Positions 28,201 to 37,313 of a stretch of DNA of 64,000 nucleotides are shown in pieces. Origin of the DNA: Salinicola avicenniae (lineage in GTDB: Bacteria; Pseudomonadota; Gammaproteobacteria; Pseudomonadales; Halomonadaceae); the NCBI RefSeq assembly GCF_023736115.1, contig NZ_JAKQZC010000006.1:1-64000 (forward strand). Direction: 5' to 3'. How positions within the stretch are numbered: the first letter of the stretch is position 1; every line of letters begins with the position of its first letter. The position numbers and the translations under genes are program-made. The notes beneath the pieces were generated by a model, which did not search any database, was not told the DNA's origin, and saw nothing but the letters and a program-made list of their open reading frames with translations.

Positions 28201-28599
28201 CTGACACTGTTCACGCCGCATTCGCGGAACCACGTATCGAATACGGTGCTCATGCGATCAAACCGGCCTGTTCGCGCCCATTCTTCTCTGGCTCCTGAGT
28301 CTTGAACTCGTTCCTTGGCCCATGCCGCTAACCCACGCCGAGCGCACATCCCTTGGTCACGTCCCTGCGGCAGCCTTCAGGAGAAGAACTGCCCAGATGT
28401 TAGATCAATACATTACAAACAACAAAGCTTCGTACAAAATATTCACACCCGCCAAGCTGTTTTTCCTTGCTGACATGACAGTGCGGACACAGGATTGAAC
28501 GGCAATGCGGCAAGAACGTGGATCGGCGCAGGTGTCAGCGGCGCCGTTCTCTTCTAGGCTCAGGTCTAGGCTCAAGGACGACGACAACACGAGATTTTA
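28201..28599. other. AT-rich upstream region of the DUF1206 gene with a 9-bp direct repeat
   Basis: About 400 bases without a supported gene. Bases 28400-28470 are AT-rich relative to the window and probably hold the promoter of the downstream membrane protein. CTAGGCTCA occurs twice (28554-28562 and 28566-28574), three bases apart, 25 bases before the start codon. Confidence 0.45.
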
Positions 28600-29406
28600 A
28601 TGACCTCATCACACAGCCTGAGAAACTGGCTTAGTCATACGGCCTCCGCCGGCTATATCGCCAAGGGCGTCATTTACATCACGGTCGGCTGGCTCGCGCT
28701 GCTGACCGCCGCCGGGTTTGGCGGCAGTGAAAGCGGCACCAGCGACGTCATTCGTCAGATTGCCCTGTGGCCGTTCGGCGGCTTTTTGCTGGCTTTGCTC
28801 GGGCTTGGGCTCGTGGCCTACGTACTCTGGCGACTGGCACAGGCGATCTGGGATACCGAGCGCAAGGGACGCGAGTGGAAAGGCCTTCTACAGCGGATCG
28901 GATTCGCTGTCAGCGGCAGCCTCTACACGGCCTTGGCCTGGCAGTGCGCGACGCTGCTGTTCAACAGCCTTTCGAGCGGAGGCGGCGATCAGCAAGGCGC
29001 ACAGCGGCTATTTTCGCTGCCCGGCGGACGCTGGCTGCTACTGGCGACCGGTGCGGTGTTTATCGCCGTGGGGATTCATCAGCTACGGCGAGCCTGGCGG
29101 CGCTCCTATCGCAAGAACTGGCATCTGGAGGACCGCCCCAACCCGCCATTGCCGCTTCTCGAAGGTATTGCACGCCTGGGTCTTGGCGCACGTGGTGTCA
29201 CCTTCATGCTCATCGGCATGCTATTCGGCATCGCAGCATGGGAGGTCTCGCCGGACGATGCCAAGGGGCTGGGCGCCGCGCTCAACTTCCTCGCCCATCA
29301 ACCCTACGGCGACGTCATGCTGGGCGCAGTCGCCATCGGCCTGATCGCCTATGGCGGTTACTGCTTCATCAACGCGGGCTATCGCCGCGTGCGTCATCCT
29401 CGCTGA
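28600..29406 (+). CDS. DUF1206 six-helix membrane protein
   Basis: A 268-residue inner-membrane protein of the DUF1206 family, function unknown. It contains three repeats of a two-helix unit, each starting with a Gly/Tyr-rich entry: AGYIAKGVIYITVGWLAL, LQRIGFAVSGSLYTALAW and IARLGLGARGVTFMLIGML. Charged loops lie between (RLAQAIWDTERKGREWKG, RRAWRRSYRKNWH). The ATG at 28600 follows an AT-rich leader. It stands alone between an upstream gene-poor region and the convergent urea block, with a GC-rich hairpin after its stop. Confidence 0.85.
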   Translation: MTSSHSLRNWLSHTASAGYIAKGVIYITVGWLALLTAAGFGGSESGTSDVIRQIALWPFGGFLLALLGLGLVAYVLWRLAQAIWDTERKGREWKGLLQRIGFAVSGSLYTALAWQCATLLFNSLSSGGGDQQGAQRLFSLPGGRWLLLATGAVFIAVGIHQLRRAWRRSYRKNWHLEDRPNPPLPLLEGIARLGLGARGVTFMLIGMLFGIAAWEVSPDDAKGLGAALNFLAHQPYGDVMLGAVAIGLIAYGGYCFINAGYRRVRHPR

Positions 29407-29430
29407 GATCTCGCTACCGAGGGAAACGAT

Positions 29431-29454
29431 GCGGGCCGCTAAGTAGCGGCCCGC
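29431..29454. terminator. GC-rich hairpin between DUF1206 and hupE genes
   Basis: GCGGGCCGCTA (29431-29441) and TAGCGGCCCGC (29444-29454) form a perfect 11-bp stem. There is no T-run on either side, so termination is likely but less certain. Confidence 0.55.
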
Positions 29455-29482
29455 GGCACTACAAACGTAACGTGTTGCAGTA

Positions 29483-30088
29483 CTATCCCATCAGCAGTGC
29501 ACCACCGGCCGCGGCGATCGCCACACCGATGCCGCGCAGCCAGCGATTGTCGCGGCGAGCCAGCCAACCGCCGACATAGCGACCGACCAGCGTGATGCCA
29601 ACGCTCGCCAGCACAAAACCGATCGCATACAGCGCCGCCGAGGCACCGGGCGCCAACTCGCTGCCATGCGCATGGCCATGCAGCAGAATGAAGGCGAAGA
29701 CAAATCCACCACCGACAGCGGTCGGTAGCTTCGCCAACGTGGCCAGCAGTACGCCGGCCAGCAGCACGCTGGAGGCGATACCGAACTCGACTCCCATCAG
29801 CGGCACGCCGAACCAGGCAAGCCCGGCCCCCGCTACCATGCCGAACGCGATCAGCAACGGCATCACGCGGCGCAGCACATCGCTCTGACGGCAGCTCCAC
29901 AGACCGATTGCCAGCATCGCCAGCAGATGGTCCAGGCCGGTCAGCGGGTGCATCAACCCTGCCAGAAAGCTGCCGCCGTGCGTGTGCGGCAGCGCCCCTG
30001 GGTGGGCCGAGGCCACGCCCGCGACCAGAAGCGTCAGTGGCAGGCAGAGCGCGGCAAGTCGGCGCGAGGTCAAAAGCGAATGCAACAT
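29483..30088 (-). CDS. hupE: HupE/UreJ-family nickel permease
   Basis: A 201-residue membrane protein that supplies Ni2+ for urease (or hydrogenase). The start is ATG 30088 with AAGGAGATAGAT in front, giving a signal-like N-terminus (LAALCLPLTLLVAGVASA) and a His-rich stretch HPGALPHTHGG. The family motif HPLTGLDHLLAMLA follows, then about five more helices including FAFILLHGHAHGSELAPG. It is the last gene of the urease block, 73 bases downstream of ureG, and no hydrogenase genes are in view, so urease is its likely client. Confidence 0.9.
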   Translation of the reverse strand: MLHSLLTSRRLAALCLPLTLLVAGVASAHPGALPHTHGGSFLAGLMHPLTGLDHLLAMLAIGLWSCRQSDVLRRVMPLLIAFGMVAGAGLAWFGVPLMGVEFGIASSVLLAGVLLATLAKLPTAVGGGFVFAFILLHGHAHGSELAPGASAALYAIGFVLASVGITLVGRYVGGWLARRDNRWLRGIGVAIAAAGGALLMG

Positions 30089-30161
30089 ATCTATCTCCTT
30101 GCAGGTAGAAACGATCACTTATCCAAGCGATCCATCGTCAAAAAAATGCTCCGAAGCCGGC

Positions 30162-30824
30162 TCAATCAGCGCTCAACAGCGCCTGATCCTGAAGCTCCCG
30201 GCGGTCCTCCCCTCTGCGCTCCGGCAGCATGCCCTGATCGAGGATAAAGCGAACAATCGTCTCGACGCCGATGCCATCATGCAGGTTGGCGAATACGAAA
30301 GGCCGCGCCCCACGCATCCTCTTGGCATCACGCTCCATCACCTCGAGAGAGGCATGAACCTGCTCGGCGATGTCGATCTTGTTGATGATCAGGAGATCCG
30401 ACTTGGTAATGCCGGGCCCGCCCTTACGCGGAATCTTGTCACCTGCCGACACGTCGATGACGTAGAGCGTCAGATCGGAGAGCTCCGGGCTGAAGGTCGC
30501 CGCCAGGTTATCGCCTCCTGACTCCACCAGCACCAGCTCCAGGCCCGGATGACGGGCGTGCAGATCGTCGATCGCCGCCAGGTTCATCGAGGCGTCTTCG
30601 CGGATGGCGGTGTGCGGACAGCCACCGGTTTCGACACCGATGATGCGCTCGGCTTCCAGCGCCTCGTGGCGCAGCAGAAAATCGGCGTCCTCACGGGTAT
30701 AGATATCGTTGGTGACGACGGCGATATCGTAATGCTGCCGTAATGCCAGGCAGAGCTGACGCAGCAGCGCGGTCTTGCCCGAGCCCACCGGCCCACCGAC
30801 CCCGACGCGTAGACAATGTTTCAT
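30162..30824 (-). CDS. ureG: Urease accessory GTPase UreG
   Basis: A 220-residue SIMIBI GTPase. With UreF, UreD and UreE it drives GTP-dependent nickel insertion into urease. The P-loop [12 protein letters not shown] is at residues about 9-20. It is followed by the family CPH motif in [15 protein letters not shown] (nickel-binding Cys and His), [22 protein letters not shown] and [13 protein letters not shown] for base recognition. Length is typical (about 205-220). ureF lies 59 bases upstream. Confidence 0.97.
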   Translation of the reverse strand: MKHCLRVGVGGPVGSGKTALLRQLCLALRQHYDIAVVTNDIYTREDADFLLRHEALEAERIIGVETGGCPHTAIREDASMNLAAIDDLHARHPGLELVLVESGGDNLAATFSPELSDLTLYVIDVSAGDKIPRKGGPGITKSDLLIINKIDIAEQVHASLEVMERDAKRMRGARPFVFANLHDGIGVETIVRFILDQGMLPERRGEDRRELQDQALLSAD

Positions 30825-30883
30825 GGTTTTCTCCTTCTCTCTTCTCTCAGCGGCGCCGACTCGCGTGCCAGCGCGCCAGGGTG

Positions 30884-31573
30884 TCAGCTTCGAAACAGGC
30901 GCGAGTACTGCGTCTCGTGCAGCGCACTGGCTAGCGCCAGCCCGGGCAGCACCGGCCCGAGGTCCTCATCGCCGAGGGTATTAGCTCGTGTCACCGCGCT
31001 CACCAACGCCGGGCGCAGGCGCTCGATCAGCCGCTGCGCGGCGGTCTGCCCCAGCGGCAGTGCCTTGCATGCCGCCGCCAACTGATTCTCGAGCCAGGCC
31101 CAGGCGAACCCCAGCTGCGCGTCCACCGGCGCAATGCCCCGACGATAGGCGACCCAGGCAAACAGCGTGACGTAGGCCGGGCGCGGCGGCAGCCAGCCGT
31201 GTTCCGGTAGCAACGACAGATCTCCCAGCAGGCGCACCAGCGCCTGCCCCAGGCGCAGATCTTCCTCCGCCAGCTCGTGGGTCTCGCGGTTGGCCTGCAA
31301 CCAGTCGTTCCAGACGCTCAACGTCTGCCGATCATCGTCGGCCCAGGCCTGCTGCTGACGCGCGATCAGTGGCAGCTCACAGCGCACTAATCCATCCTCC
31401 AGCACACCGGCAAGCCACTCGCCCAGGCTCTCTTCGTCGTGGACCCAGCCAAGTTCGAAAGCGCTCTCCAGTCCTTGCGACCAGGCGAACGCCCCGATCG
31501 GCAGCGCTGGGCTGACCAACTGCATCAGGCCCATCAGTGCCAGCGGGTCCCGCGTCGTATCGGCTACCATCAT
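30884..31573 (-). CDS. ureF: Urease accessory protein UreF
   Basis: A 229-residue all-helical protein that bridges UreD and UreG during urease activation. Family marks are [34 protein letters not shown] at the N-terminus and the C-terminal part ending in a conserved patch around [28 protein letters not shown]. The start is ATG 31573 or the adjacent ATG 31570. It lies 12 bases after ureE on the same strand. Confidence 0.96.
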   Translation of the reverse strand: MMVADTTRDPLALMGLMQLVSPALPIGAFAWSQGLESAFELGWVHDEESLGEWLAGVLEDGLVRCELPLIARQQQAWADDDRQTLSVWNDWLQANRETHELAEEDLRLGQALVRLLGDLSLLPEHGWLPPRPAYVTLFAWVAYRRGIAPVDAQLGFAWAWLENQLAAACKALPLGQTAAQRLIERLRPALVSAVTRANTLGDEDLGPVLPGLALASALHETQYSRLFRS

Positions 31574-31585
31574 GCGCGACTCGGC

Positions 31586-32203
31586 TCAGTGCTCATGATC
31601 ATGATCGTGCGACGACCCGCGATGGGCGCGAAACTCCAGGATCCGAGCCGAGTGGCCATGATCGTGTTCGTGGTCGTGCTCATGACTGTGACCGGGTTCA
31701 TGACTGGGGCCGGGCTCATGACTGTGCCCATGATCATGCCCGTGGGCATGGCCGTGAGAATGCCCCTCGGCATAGGCACCGGGCTCGGGATCGAAGGGCG
31801 CTTGATGGTGCTCGAGCGACGCGCCCAGTCGGGCCGCCAACGCTTCCAGCACATGGTCCGGCGGGAATCGCACCCACCCGGACTCACCATCACAGCCGAT
31901 CGCCAGCTGCACGTGGCGATTGCCAAGGTGGTAGCAGAGCCTCGCCAGCTCCAGGCCGGCGGTAACGCGAGCCGTCACGACCGGCTCGTCGGCCGCCAGG
32001 ACTTCGACGATCTCGCCGCTCTCGGCACGCAGCAGCGCGCCGTCACGCAGTACCGGCCCGCGGTCGAGAAACAGGCCAATCTCACGACCGCTATCGCTGG
32101 TCGCCTTCAGCCGCCCTCGACAGCGCAGTTCGAATGGCAGCGTCACGCTGTCACTGGCCACGGCGTCGGACGTCGCCTCCAGACGCTGAGTGAATTTCAA
32201 CAT
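31586..32203 (-). CDS. ureE: Urease nickel chaperone UreE with long His-rich tail
   Basis: A 205-residue metallochaperone delivering Ni2+ to the UreDFG complex. The N-terminal part (LPFELRCRGRLKATSDSGREIGLFLDRGPVLRDG) and the central metal-binding domain (YHLGNRHVQLAIG, with the dimer-bridging His in a conserved place) are normal. From about residue 150 to the end the tail alternates His with Gly, Glu, Asp and Pro, more than 25 histidines by eye, ending in HDHDHEH. Such tails bind several nickel ions; this one is long compared with E. coli-type UreE. It lies between ureC and ureF with a 97-base gap to ureC. Confidence 0.95.
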   Translation of the reverse strand: MLKFTQRLEATSDAVASDSVTLPFELRCRGRLKATSDSGREIGLFLDRGPVLRDGALLRAESGEIVEVLAADEPVVTARVTAGLELARLCYHLGNRHVQLAIGCDGESGWVRFPPDHVLEALAARLGASLEHHQAPFDPEPGAYAEGHSHGHAHGHDHGHSHEPGPSHEPGHSHEHDHEHDHGHSARILEFRAHRGSSHDHDHEH

Positions 32204-32300
32204 CGCCCCTTCCTCGGAAAGTGATAGTGGAAAAGTGGTGGGAGTGGCCGAGCGCTGCAGATGACCGAAAAAGCGCCCGGCGACAAGTGGCCCACCGCTC

Positions 32301-34007
32301 TCAGAACAGATGATAGCGCTGGGCCAGCGGCAGTTCGGTTGCCGGCTCGCAGGTCAGTAACTCGCCGTCGGCGCGCACTTCATAGGTCTGCGGATCGACC
32401 TCAAGATGCGGGCAGGCATCGTTGAGCTTCATGTCACGCTTGCGCACGCCGCGCACGTTCGTCACCGCCGACAGCGGGCTATCCAGCCCGAGGCGCGACT
32501 TGACGCCGGCATCCAGCGCCGCCTGGCTGACAAAGGTGAGCCGCGTCGCACTCGCCGCCTTGCCGAAGGCGCCGAACATCGGCCGATAGTGGACCGGCTG
32601 CGGGGTCGGGATAGACGCATTGGCATCGCCCATCGGCGCTGCCGCAATCATCCCGCCCTTGACGATCAGCGCCGGCTTGACCCCAAAGAAAGCCGGATCC
32701 CACAGCACCAGATCGGCCAGTTTGCCGACCTCGACCGAACCGACCTCATGTGCGATGCCATGGGTCAACGCCGGGTTGATGGTGTACTTGGCGATATAGC
32801 GGCGTGCCCGGAAATTGTCCGCACCGAGCGCTTCGTCCTCCGGCAGCAGACCGCGCTGCACCTTCATCTTGTGCGCGGTCTGCCAGGTACGACAGACCAC
32901 CTCACCGACCCGCCCCATCGCCTGGGAATCCGACGAGATCATCGAGATCACGCCCATGTCATGCAGGATATCCTCGGCCGCGATGGTCTCGCGGCGAATG
33001 CGTGAATCGGCAAATGCCACATCCTCGGGGATGTTGGGGTCGAGGTGGTGGCACACCATGAGCATGTCGAGATGCTCGTCGATGGTGTTGACCGTATAGG
33101 GGCGCGTCGGGTTGGTCGACGACGGCAGCACATAGTCCTTGGAACAGGCGGTAATGATGTCCGGCGCGTGACCGCCGCCCGCCCCCTCGGTGTGGTAGGT
33201 ATGGATGCCGCGCGCCTTGAACGCCGCGATCGTGTCCTCGACGAAGCCGGATTCGTTGAGCGTATCGGTATGGATCGCGACCTGAATATCGTAGCGCTCG
33301 GCCACGCTCAGGCAGTTGTCGATCGACGCCGGCGTCGTGCCCCAGTCCTCATGCAGCTTGAGCCCGATTGCCCCGGCGACGATCTGCGCTTCCAGCGCCT
33401 CGGGCAGGCTGGCATTGCCCTTGCCGAGCAGGCCGATGTTCATCGGCAGCGTATCGATCGCCTGCAGCATCTTGCCCATGTGCCACTCACCCGGCGTGCA
33501 GGTGGTGGCATTGGTACCGGTTGCCGGCCCCGTGCCACCGCCGAGCATGGTGGTCACGCCGCTCATCAGCGCTTCCTCGACCTGCTGCGGGCAGATGAAA
33601 TGAATGTGCGCGTCGATACCGCCTGCGGTGAGGATCTTGCCTTCGCCCGCGATGATCTCCGTGCCCGGGCCGATGACGATATCGACACCGGGCTGCACGT
33701 CCGGATTGCCCGCCTTGCCGATGGCCGCGATCCGCCCGCCCTGCAGGCCGACATCGGCCTTGACCACGCCCCACCAGTCGAGAATCAGCGCGTTGGTGAT
33801 GACCGTATCCATCACCGCGTCGTCGACCCGCTGACTCTGGCCCATGCCATCGCGGATAACCTTGCCACCGCCGAATTTCACCTCGTCGCCGTAGACGGTG
33901 GCGTCGCGCTCGACCTCGAGCCACAGCTCGGTATCGCCGAGGCGCACGCGATCGCCTACCGTCGGGCCATACATATCGGCGTAGGCTTGTCGGGTGATCT
34001 TGACCAT
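32301..34007 (-). CDS. ureC: Urease alpha (catalytic) subunit
   Basis: A 568-residue nickel enzyme subunit that hydrolyses urea to ammonia and carbamate. The active-site features are all present: [14 protein letters not shown] (first His pair), [12 protein letters not shown] with the lysine that becomes carbamylated to bridge the two nickels, [31 protein letters not shown], and the mobile-flap [17 protein letters not shown] with its Cys and His. The C-terminus [10 protein letters not shown] is standard. Its start codon overlaps the ureB stop (34007-34009). Confidence 0.98.
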   Translation of the reverse strand: MVKITRQAYADMYGPTVGDRVRLGDTELWLEVERDATVYGDEVKFGGGKVIRDGMGQSQRVDDAVMDTVITNALILDWWGVVKADVGLQGGRIAAIGKAGNPDVQPGVDIVIGPGTEIIAGEGKILTAGGIDAHIHFICPQQVEEALMSGVTTMLGGGTGPATGTNATTCTPGEWHMGKMLQAIDTLPMNIGLLGKGNASLPEALEAQIVAGAIGLKLHEDWGTTPASIDNCLSVAERYDIQVAIHTDTLNESGFVEDTIAAFKARGIHTYHTEGAGGGHAPDIITACSKDYVLPSSTNPTRPYTVNTIDEHLDMLMVCHHLDPNIPEDVAFADSRIRRETIAAEDILHDMGVISMISSDSQAMGRVGEVVCRTWQTAHKMKVQRGLLPEDEALGADNFRARRYIAKYTINPALTHGIAHEVGSVEVGKLADLVLWDPAFFGVKPALIVKGGMIAAAPMGDANASIPTPQPVHYRPMFGAFGKAASATRLTFVSQAALDAGVKSRLGLDSPLSAVTNVRGVRKRDMKLNDACPHLEVDPQTYEVRADGELLTCEPATELPLAQRYHLF

Positions 34008-34345
34008 CAGTTCGCTCCCCCGTTGCTGTCGGCGACGTCGTCCAACGCCCCCATCACCTCGCCCCGGAAGCCGTAGATACGTCGCTCACCGACGTAAGGG
34101 ACCAGTGTCACTTCCCGGGTCTGCCCCGGCTCGAAGCGAATTGCCGAGCCCGCCGGCACATCGAGACGATAGCCGCGCGCCGCCGTGCGATCGAAAGTCA
34201 GCGCCGGATTGGTCTCGGCAAAGTGATAGTGCGAGCCGACCTGTACAGGCCGATCACCAGTATTGCCGACCTCGAGCGTGATCGGCTCGCGACCGGCATT
34301 GAGCTCGATCTCGCCATCCTGAATCTGCATTTCACCGGGAATCAT
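34007..34345 (-). CDS. ureB: Urease beta subunit
   Basis: A 112-residue structural subunit. I start it at ATG 34345 ([20 protein letters not shown]), the conserved N-terminus, preceded by AAGGGAAAACCC; the frame is open further upstream but unlike the family. [18 protein letters not shown] and [24 protein letters not shown] are family hallmarks. The stop overlaps the ureC start, so translation is coupled. Confidence 0.96.
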   Translation of the reverse strand: MIPGEMQIQDGEIELNAGREPITLEVGNTGDRPVQVGSHYHFAETNPALTFDRTAARGYRLDVPAGSAIRFEPGQTREVTLVPYVGERRIYGFRGEVMGALDDVADSNGGAN

Positions 34346-34468
34346 GGGTTTTCCCTTGTTGTCGATTGTTCGTCGCATGGACAGCGCTTCGGCTGTCATT
34401 TGCCGCTGATCTGACCCGCCATGAGAGAGGGCCCGGCCGCCAACAGCGCCTGAGCGAGCGCAGCCGCT

Positions 34469-34771
34469 TCAGACGATGGGGTCGTGAACGGTGACGAGCT
34501 TCGTCCCATCGGGAAAGGTGGCCTCGACCTGCACTTCATGAATCATCTCGGCGACCCCATCCATCACGTCGTCACGGCCCAGGATCTCGCGCCCGTAGCT
34601 CATCAGGTCGGCCACGCTCCTGCCATCACGCGCGCCCTCGAGAATCTCGAAGCTGATCAGCGCCATGGACTCGGGATAGTTGAGCTTGAGCCCGCGGGCA
34701 CGCCGGCGCTCGGCCAACTGGGCGGCGCTGAACAGCAGCAGCTTGTCTTTGTCTCTCGGTGTCAGTTCCAT
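34469..34771 (-). CDS. ureA: Urease gamma subunit
   Basis: A 100-residue structural subunit starting at ATG 34771 ([27 protein letters not shown]). The pattern [28 protein letters not shown] and [21 protein letters not shown] are characteristic, and the length is exactly that of bacterial UreA. It follows ureD by 69 bases and precedes ureB. Confidence 0.97.
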   Translation of the reverse strand: MELTPRDKDKLLLFSAAQLAERRRARGLKLNYPESMALISFEILEGARDGRSVADLMSYGREILGRDDVMDGVAEMIHEVQVEATFPDGTKLVTVHDPIV

Positions 34772-34840
34772 ATCGGGTTCCTGATCGTCGTCTGTCGACC
34801 GCACCGCGCGAATCGGCTCCGCGTGGCACCGTCATTCGAA

Positions 34841-35764
34841 TCACGTGTTCCAGATTCGCGGATCGCAGGCCTCACGCCCGGCCAGCAGCGGCCTGAGAAC
34901 CTGCCAGGCGGCACGGCAGAGCGCCCAGGCCGCGTTACGCGAGCTGCCCAGGTAGCGCAGCAGCAGAACGCCATGGCGCTCGGTCACGGCCCAGCCGGTA
35001 TCCGCGGCCAGCGATGCCCGCACGGCCTCGACCGCCGCGCGCGGGTTCTCCAGGCCGACGGCCCACAGCGTTGCCTGGACCGTGGCGCCCCCCTGCCCCC
35101 AGCGCCCAACGAAGCGCGGATGCGCAGGGTCGAGCGGCTGGCGTTCGATCCACAGCGGCCGGCCGTCGCGAACGAGCTGGAAGCGCTGTTCGATACGCCC
35201 GCTGGCAAACGGTAGATCGCTCGCCGGGCGCCCCAGCGCCATCACCTCCCAGCCCAGGCAGCGCGCCCCGCCGGCGAGGGCAACTTCGGTTCGCTGCAGC
35301 CCGCGCGAGCCGTCGAAGGCGATGGTCTCCTGTGGCAGCCACTCGAGCAGGCCGCCGTCATCGACTCGCAACCGGTTGGTCTGCTGCCAGGCCACGGCAT
35401 GACTGTCGGCACGATAAAGCTTGGTTGCCGCCGGCGTGGTCAGCACGGCGTGCGCATCGGCGGCCACCTCGACCTCGATCTCCAGCGCATCGCCGCTGAC
35501 CAGACCGCCCGGGGGATGCAACAGATAGACATGGCAGGGATCGCTTTTCCCGGCCTCGGTCCGCTCCGGATAGAATGGCCGCTGCACCCGCAGCGGCCCG
35601 CGGTGGCGCGCGCGCGCCAGCCGCGTGCGCCTCGCCTCGCCATCGCCTACCGGCCGCGCCACAAACTGCAACGAGAGCGCCGCTTCCCAGCGCCGCTCGG
35701 CATCGAAACGGTGGCCGGAATCGGCCTCGGCGGGCCGCCAATCACGTAAAGGGTCTGCCGTCAT
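34841..35764 (-). CDS. ureD: Urease accessory protein UreD
   Basis: A 307-residue scaffold (UreD/UreH) that binds apo-urease and opens a path for nickel. Features are RRTRLARARHRGPLRVQRPFYPE, HVYLLHPPGGLVSGDALEIEVEVAADAHAVLTTPAATKLYRA, and LEWLPQETIAFDGSRGLQRTEVAL. Length is somewhat above E. coli-type proteins but normal for proteobacteria. Its start overlaps the urtE stop by 4 bases (35761-35764), which joins the urea importer genes to the urease genes. Confidence 0.95.
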   Translation of the reverse strand: MTADPLRDWRPAEADSGHRFDAERRWEAALSLQFVARPVGDGEARRTRLARARHRGPLRVQRPFYPERTEAGKSDPCHVYLLHPPGGLVSGDALEIEVEVAADAHAVLTTPAATKLYRADSHAVAWQQTNRLRVDDGGLLEWLPQETIAFDGSRGLQRTEVALAGGARCLGWEVMALGRPASDLPFASGRIEQRFQLVRDGRPLWIERQPLDPAHPRFVGRWGQGGATVQATLWAVGLENPRAAVEAVRASLAADTGWAVTERHGVLLLRYLGSSRNAAWALCRAAWQVLRPLLAGREACDPRIWNT

Positions 35765-36456
35765 ACCGTCAGGTGTCGCTTGATCAAGTCGTCGCTCAAG
35801 GCGGCAATGTCCCCATTCGCCACCTTCTGGCCGCGATCCATGATCGCGAAGCCGTCGGCGTATTTACGCGCAAAGGGTAGCTTCTGCTCGACCAGCAGGA
35901 CGGTCAAACCATCTTCCTGATTGAGCCGGCGAATGACCTCGCCGATCTGCGCCACGATATTGGGCTGAATACCCTCGCCCGGCTCATCGAGGATCAGCAG
36001 GCGCGGGTCGAGCACCAGGGCTCGACCAATCGCCAGCTGCTGCTGCTGTCCACCGGACAGATCACCGCCGCGGCGATAACGCATCTCCTTGAGTACCGGG
36101 AACAGTTCGTAGATGCGCTCGGGAATGCGCCGCACTCGATCGCGCCGGGCCGGCAGGCCGATGCGCAGGTTCTCCTCCACGCTCAGGGTGGCGAAGATCT
36201 GGCGTCCCTGTGGCACATAGCCGATACCCAGACCCGCACGCGCCTCCGGGCGCCGCTTGAGTAGCTCCTCGCCGTCGAACCGGACACTACCGCTGCGCGC
36301 GCCGACCTCGCCCATGATCGTCTTCAGCAGCGTGGTCTTGCCGACACCGTTCCGCCCCATGACGCAGGTGCAGCGGCCACTCGGCACCTCGAGCGACAGG
36401 TCGCGCAGAATATGGCTCTCGCCGTAGTACTGGTTCAGCCCGTCGACACTCAGCAT
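35761..36456 (-). CDS. urtE: Urea ABC transporter ATP-binding protein UrtE
   Basis: A 231-residue ATPase of the branched-chain-amino-acid (LivF-like) class. Walker A is GRNGVGKTTLL, signature SGGQQQQLAIGRAL, Walker B LLILDEPGEGIQPN. The GIQPNIV continuation is typical of UrtE. I use ATG 36456, which overlaps the urtD stop by one base (TGATG); a TTG one codon earlier is possible. It pairs with UrtD on the UrtBC membrane complex. Confidence 0.95.
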   Translation of the reverse strand: MLSVDGLNQYYGESHILRDLSLEVPSGRCTCVMGRNGVGKTTLLKTIMGEVGARSGSVRFDGEELLKRRPEARAGLGIGYVPQGRQIFATLSVEENLRIGLPARRDRVRRIPERIYELFPVLKEMRYRRGGDLSGGQQQQLAIGRALVLDPRLLILDEPGEGIQPNIVAQIGEVIRRLNQEDGLTVLLVEQKLPFARKYADGFAIMDRGQKVANGDIAALSDDLIKRHLTV

Positions 36457-37313
36457 CAAGCTGCCTCCTCGTCGCCACCGAGATAGACCTCGATCACTCG
36501 CGGATCGCCGGCCACCTCGTCCATGGTCCCTTCCGCCAGTACGCTGCCCTGATGCAGCACCGTCACCTGGCGCGCGATCGAGCGCACGAAGCCCATGTCG
36601 TGCTCGACCACCACCACCGACTGCTGGCCCGCCAGTCGCGTCAACAGATCCGCGGTGCGATGCATCTCCGGCTCGGTCATGCCCGCGACCGGCTCATCCA
36701 CCAGCAGCAGACGTGGACGCTGCATCAGCAGCATGCCGATCTCCAGCCACTGCTTCTGACCGTGAGAGAGGACGCCGGCAAGGCGATGGCGCTGCGCGCT
36801 CAGGCCGGTCGTCTCCAGCACCTCGTCGATGCGCGCCTGGCCTTCATGATCGAGTCGTGCCAACAGTGTTTTCCAGATGCGTCGATCGCCGGCCATGGCC
36901 AGCTCCAGATTCTCGGTCACGTCCAGCGCCTCGAAGACCGTCGGCTTCTGGAACTTGCGACCGATCCCCAGGTTGGCGATCTGCGGTTCGTCGAGCGTCA
37001 GCAGATTATGGCGGCTGCCGAACCAGACCTGTCCGGTATCGGGCCGGGTCTTGCCGGTGATGATATCCATCATGGTGGTCTTGCCGGCCCCGTTGGGACC
37101 GATGATGCAGCGCAGTTCGCCGTCGTCGATGGTCAGGTTGAGCCGGTTGATCGCCTGAAAGCCGTCGAAACTGACGCTGACGTCTTCCAGATAGAGGATC
37201 GGGCCGTGGCTCACGTCCACCGGCGACTGCGCCGGAGCCATGAAGTCAAAGACGCGATCCGGACGCGCGAATTCCCGCAGCCGCTCGAGGCGGCCGGAAG
37301 CGATCGGATTCAT
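36456..37313 (-). CDS. urtD: Urea ABC transporter ATP-binding protein UrtD
   Basis: A 285-residue LivG-like ATPase starting at ATG 37313, whose first bases overlap the urtC stop. Motifs are ILYLEDVSVSFDGFQAINRLNL, Walker A GPNGAGKTTMMDIITGKTRPD, signature LSHGQKQWLEIGMLL and Walker B LLLVDEPVAGMTEPE. The TGKTRPDTG and LSHGQKQWLEIGMLLMQ stretches distinguish UrtD from amino-acid LivG proteins. The frame stays open far upstream through urtC, but that extension is not coding. Confidence 0.95.
   Translation of the reverse strand: MNPIASGRLERLREFARPDRVFDFMAPAQSPVDVSHGPILYLEDVSVSFDGFQAINRLNLTIDDGELRCIIGPNGAGKTTMMDIITGKTRPDTGQVWFGSRHNLLTLDEPQIANLGIGRKFQKPTVFEALDVTENLELAMAGDRRIWKTLLARLDHEGQARIDEVLETTGLSAQRHRLAGVLSHGQKQWLEIGMLLMQRPRLLLVDEPVAGMTEPEMHRTADLLTRLAGQQSVVVVEHDMGFVRSIARQVTVLHQGSVLAEGTMDEVAGDPRVIEVYLGGDEEAA

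Noticed and set aside
27071..28600. tRNA-Leu as a phage or island integration site
   Set aside because: No integrase gene and no second copy of the tRNA 3' end were seen downstream.
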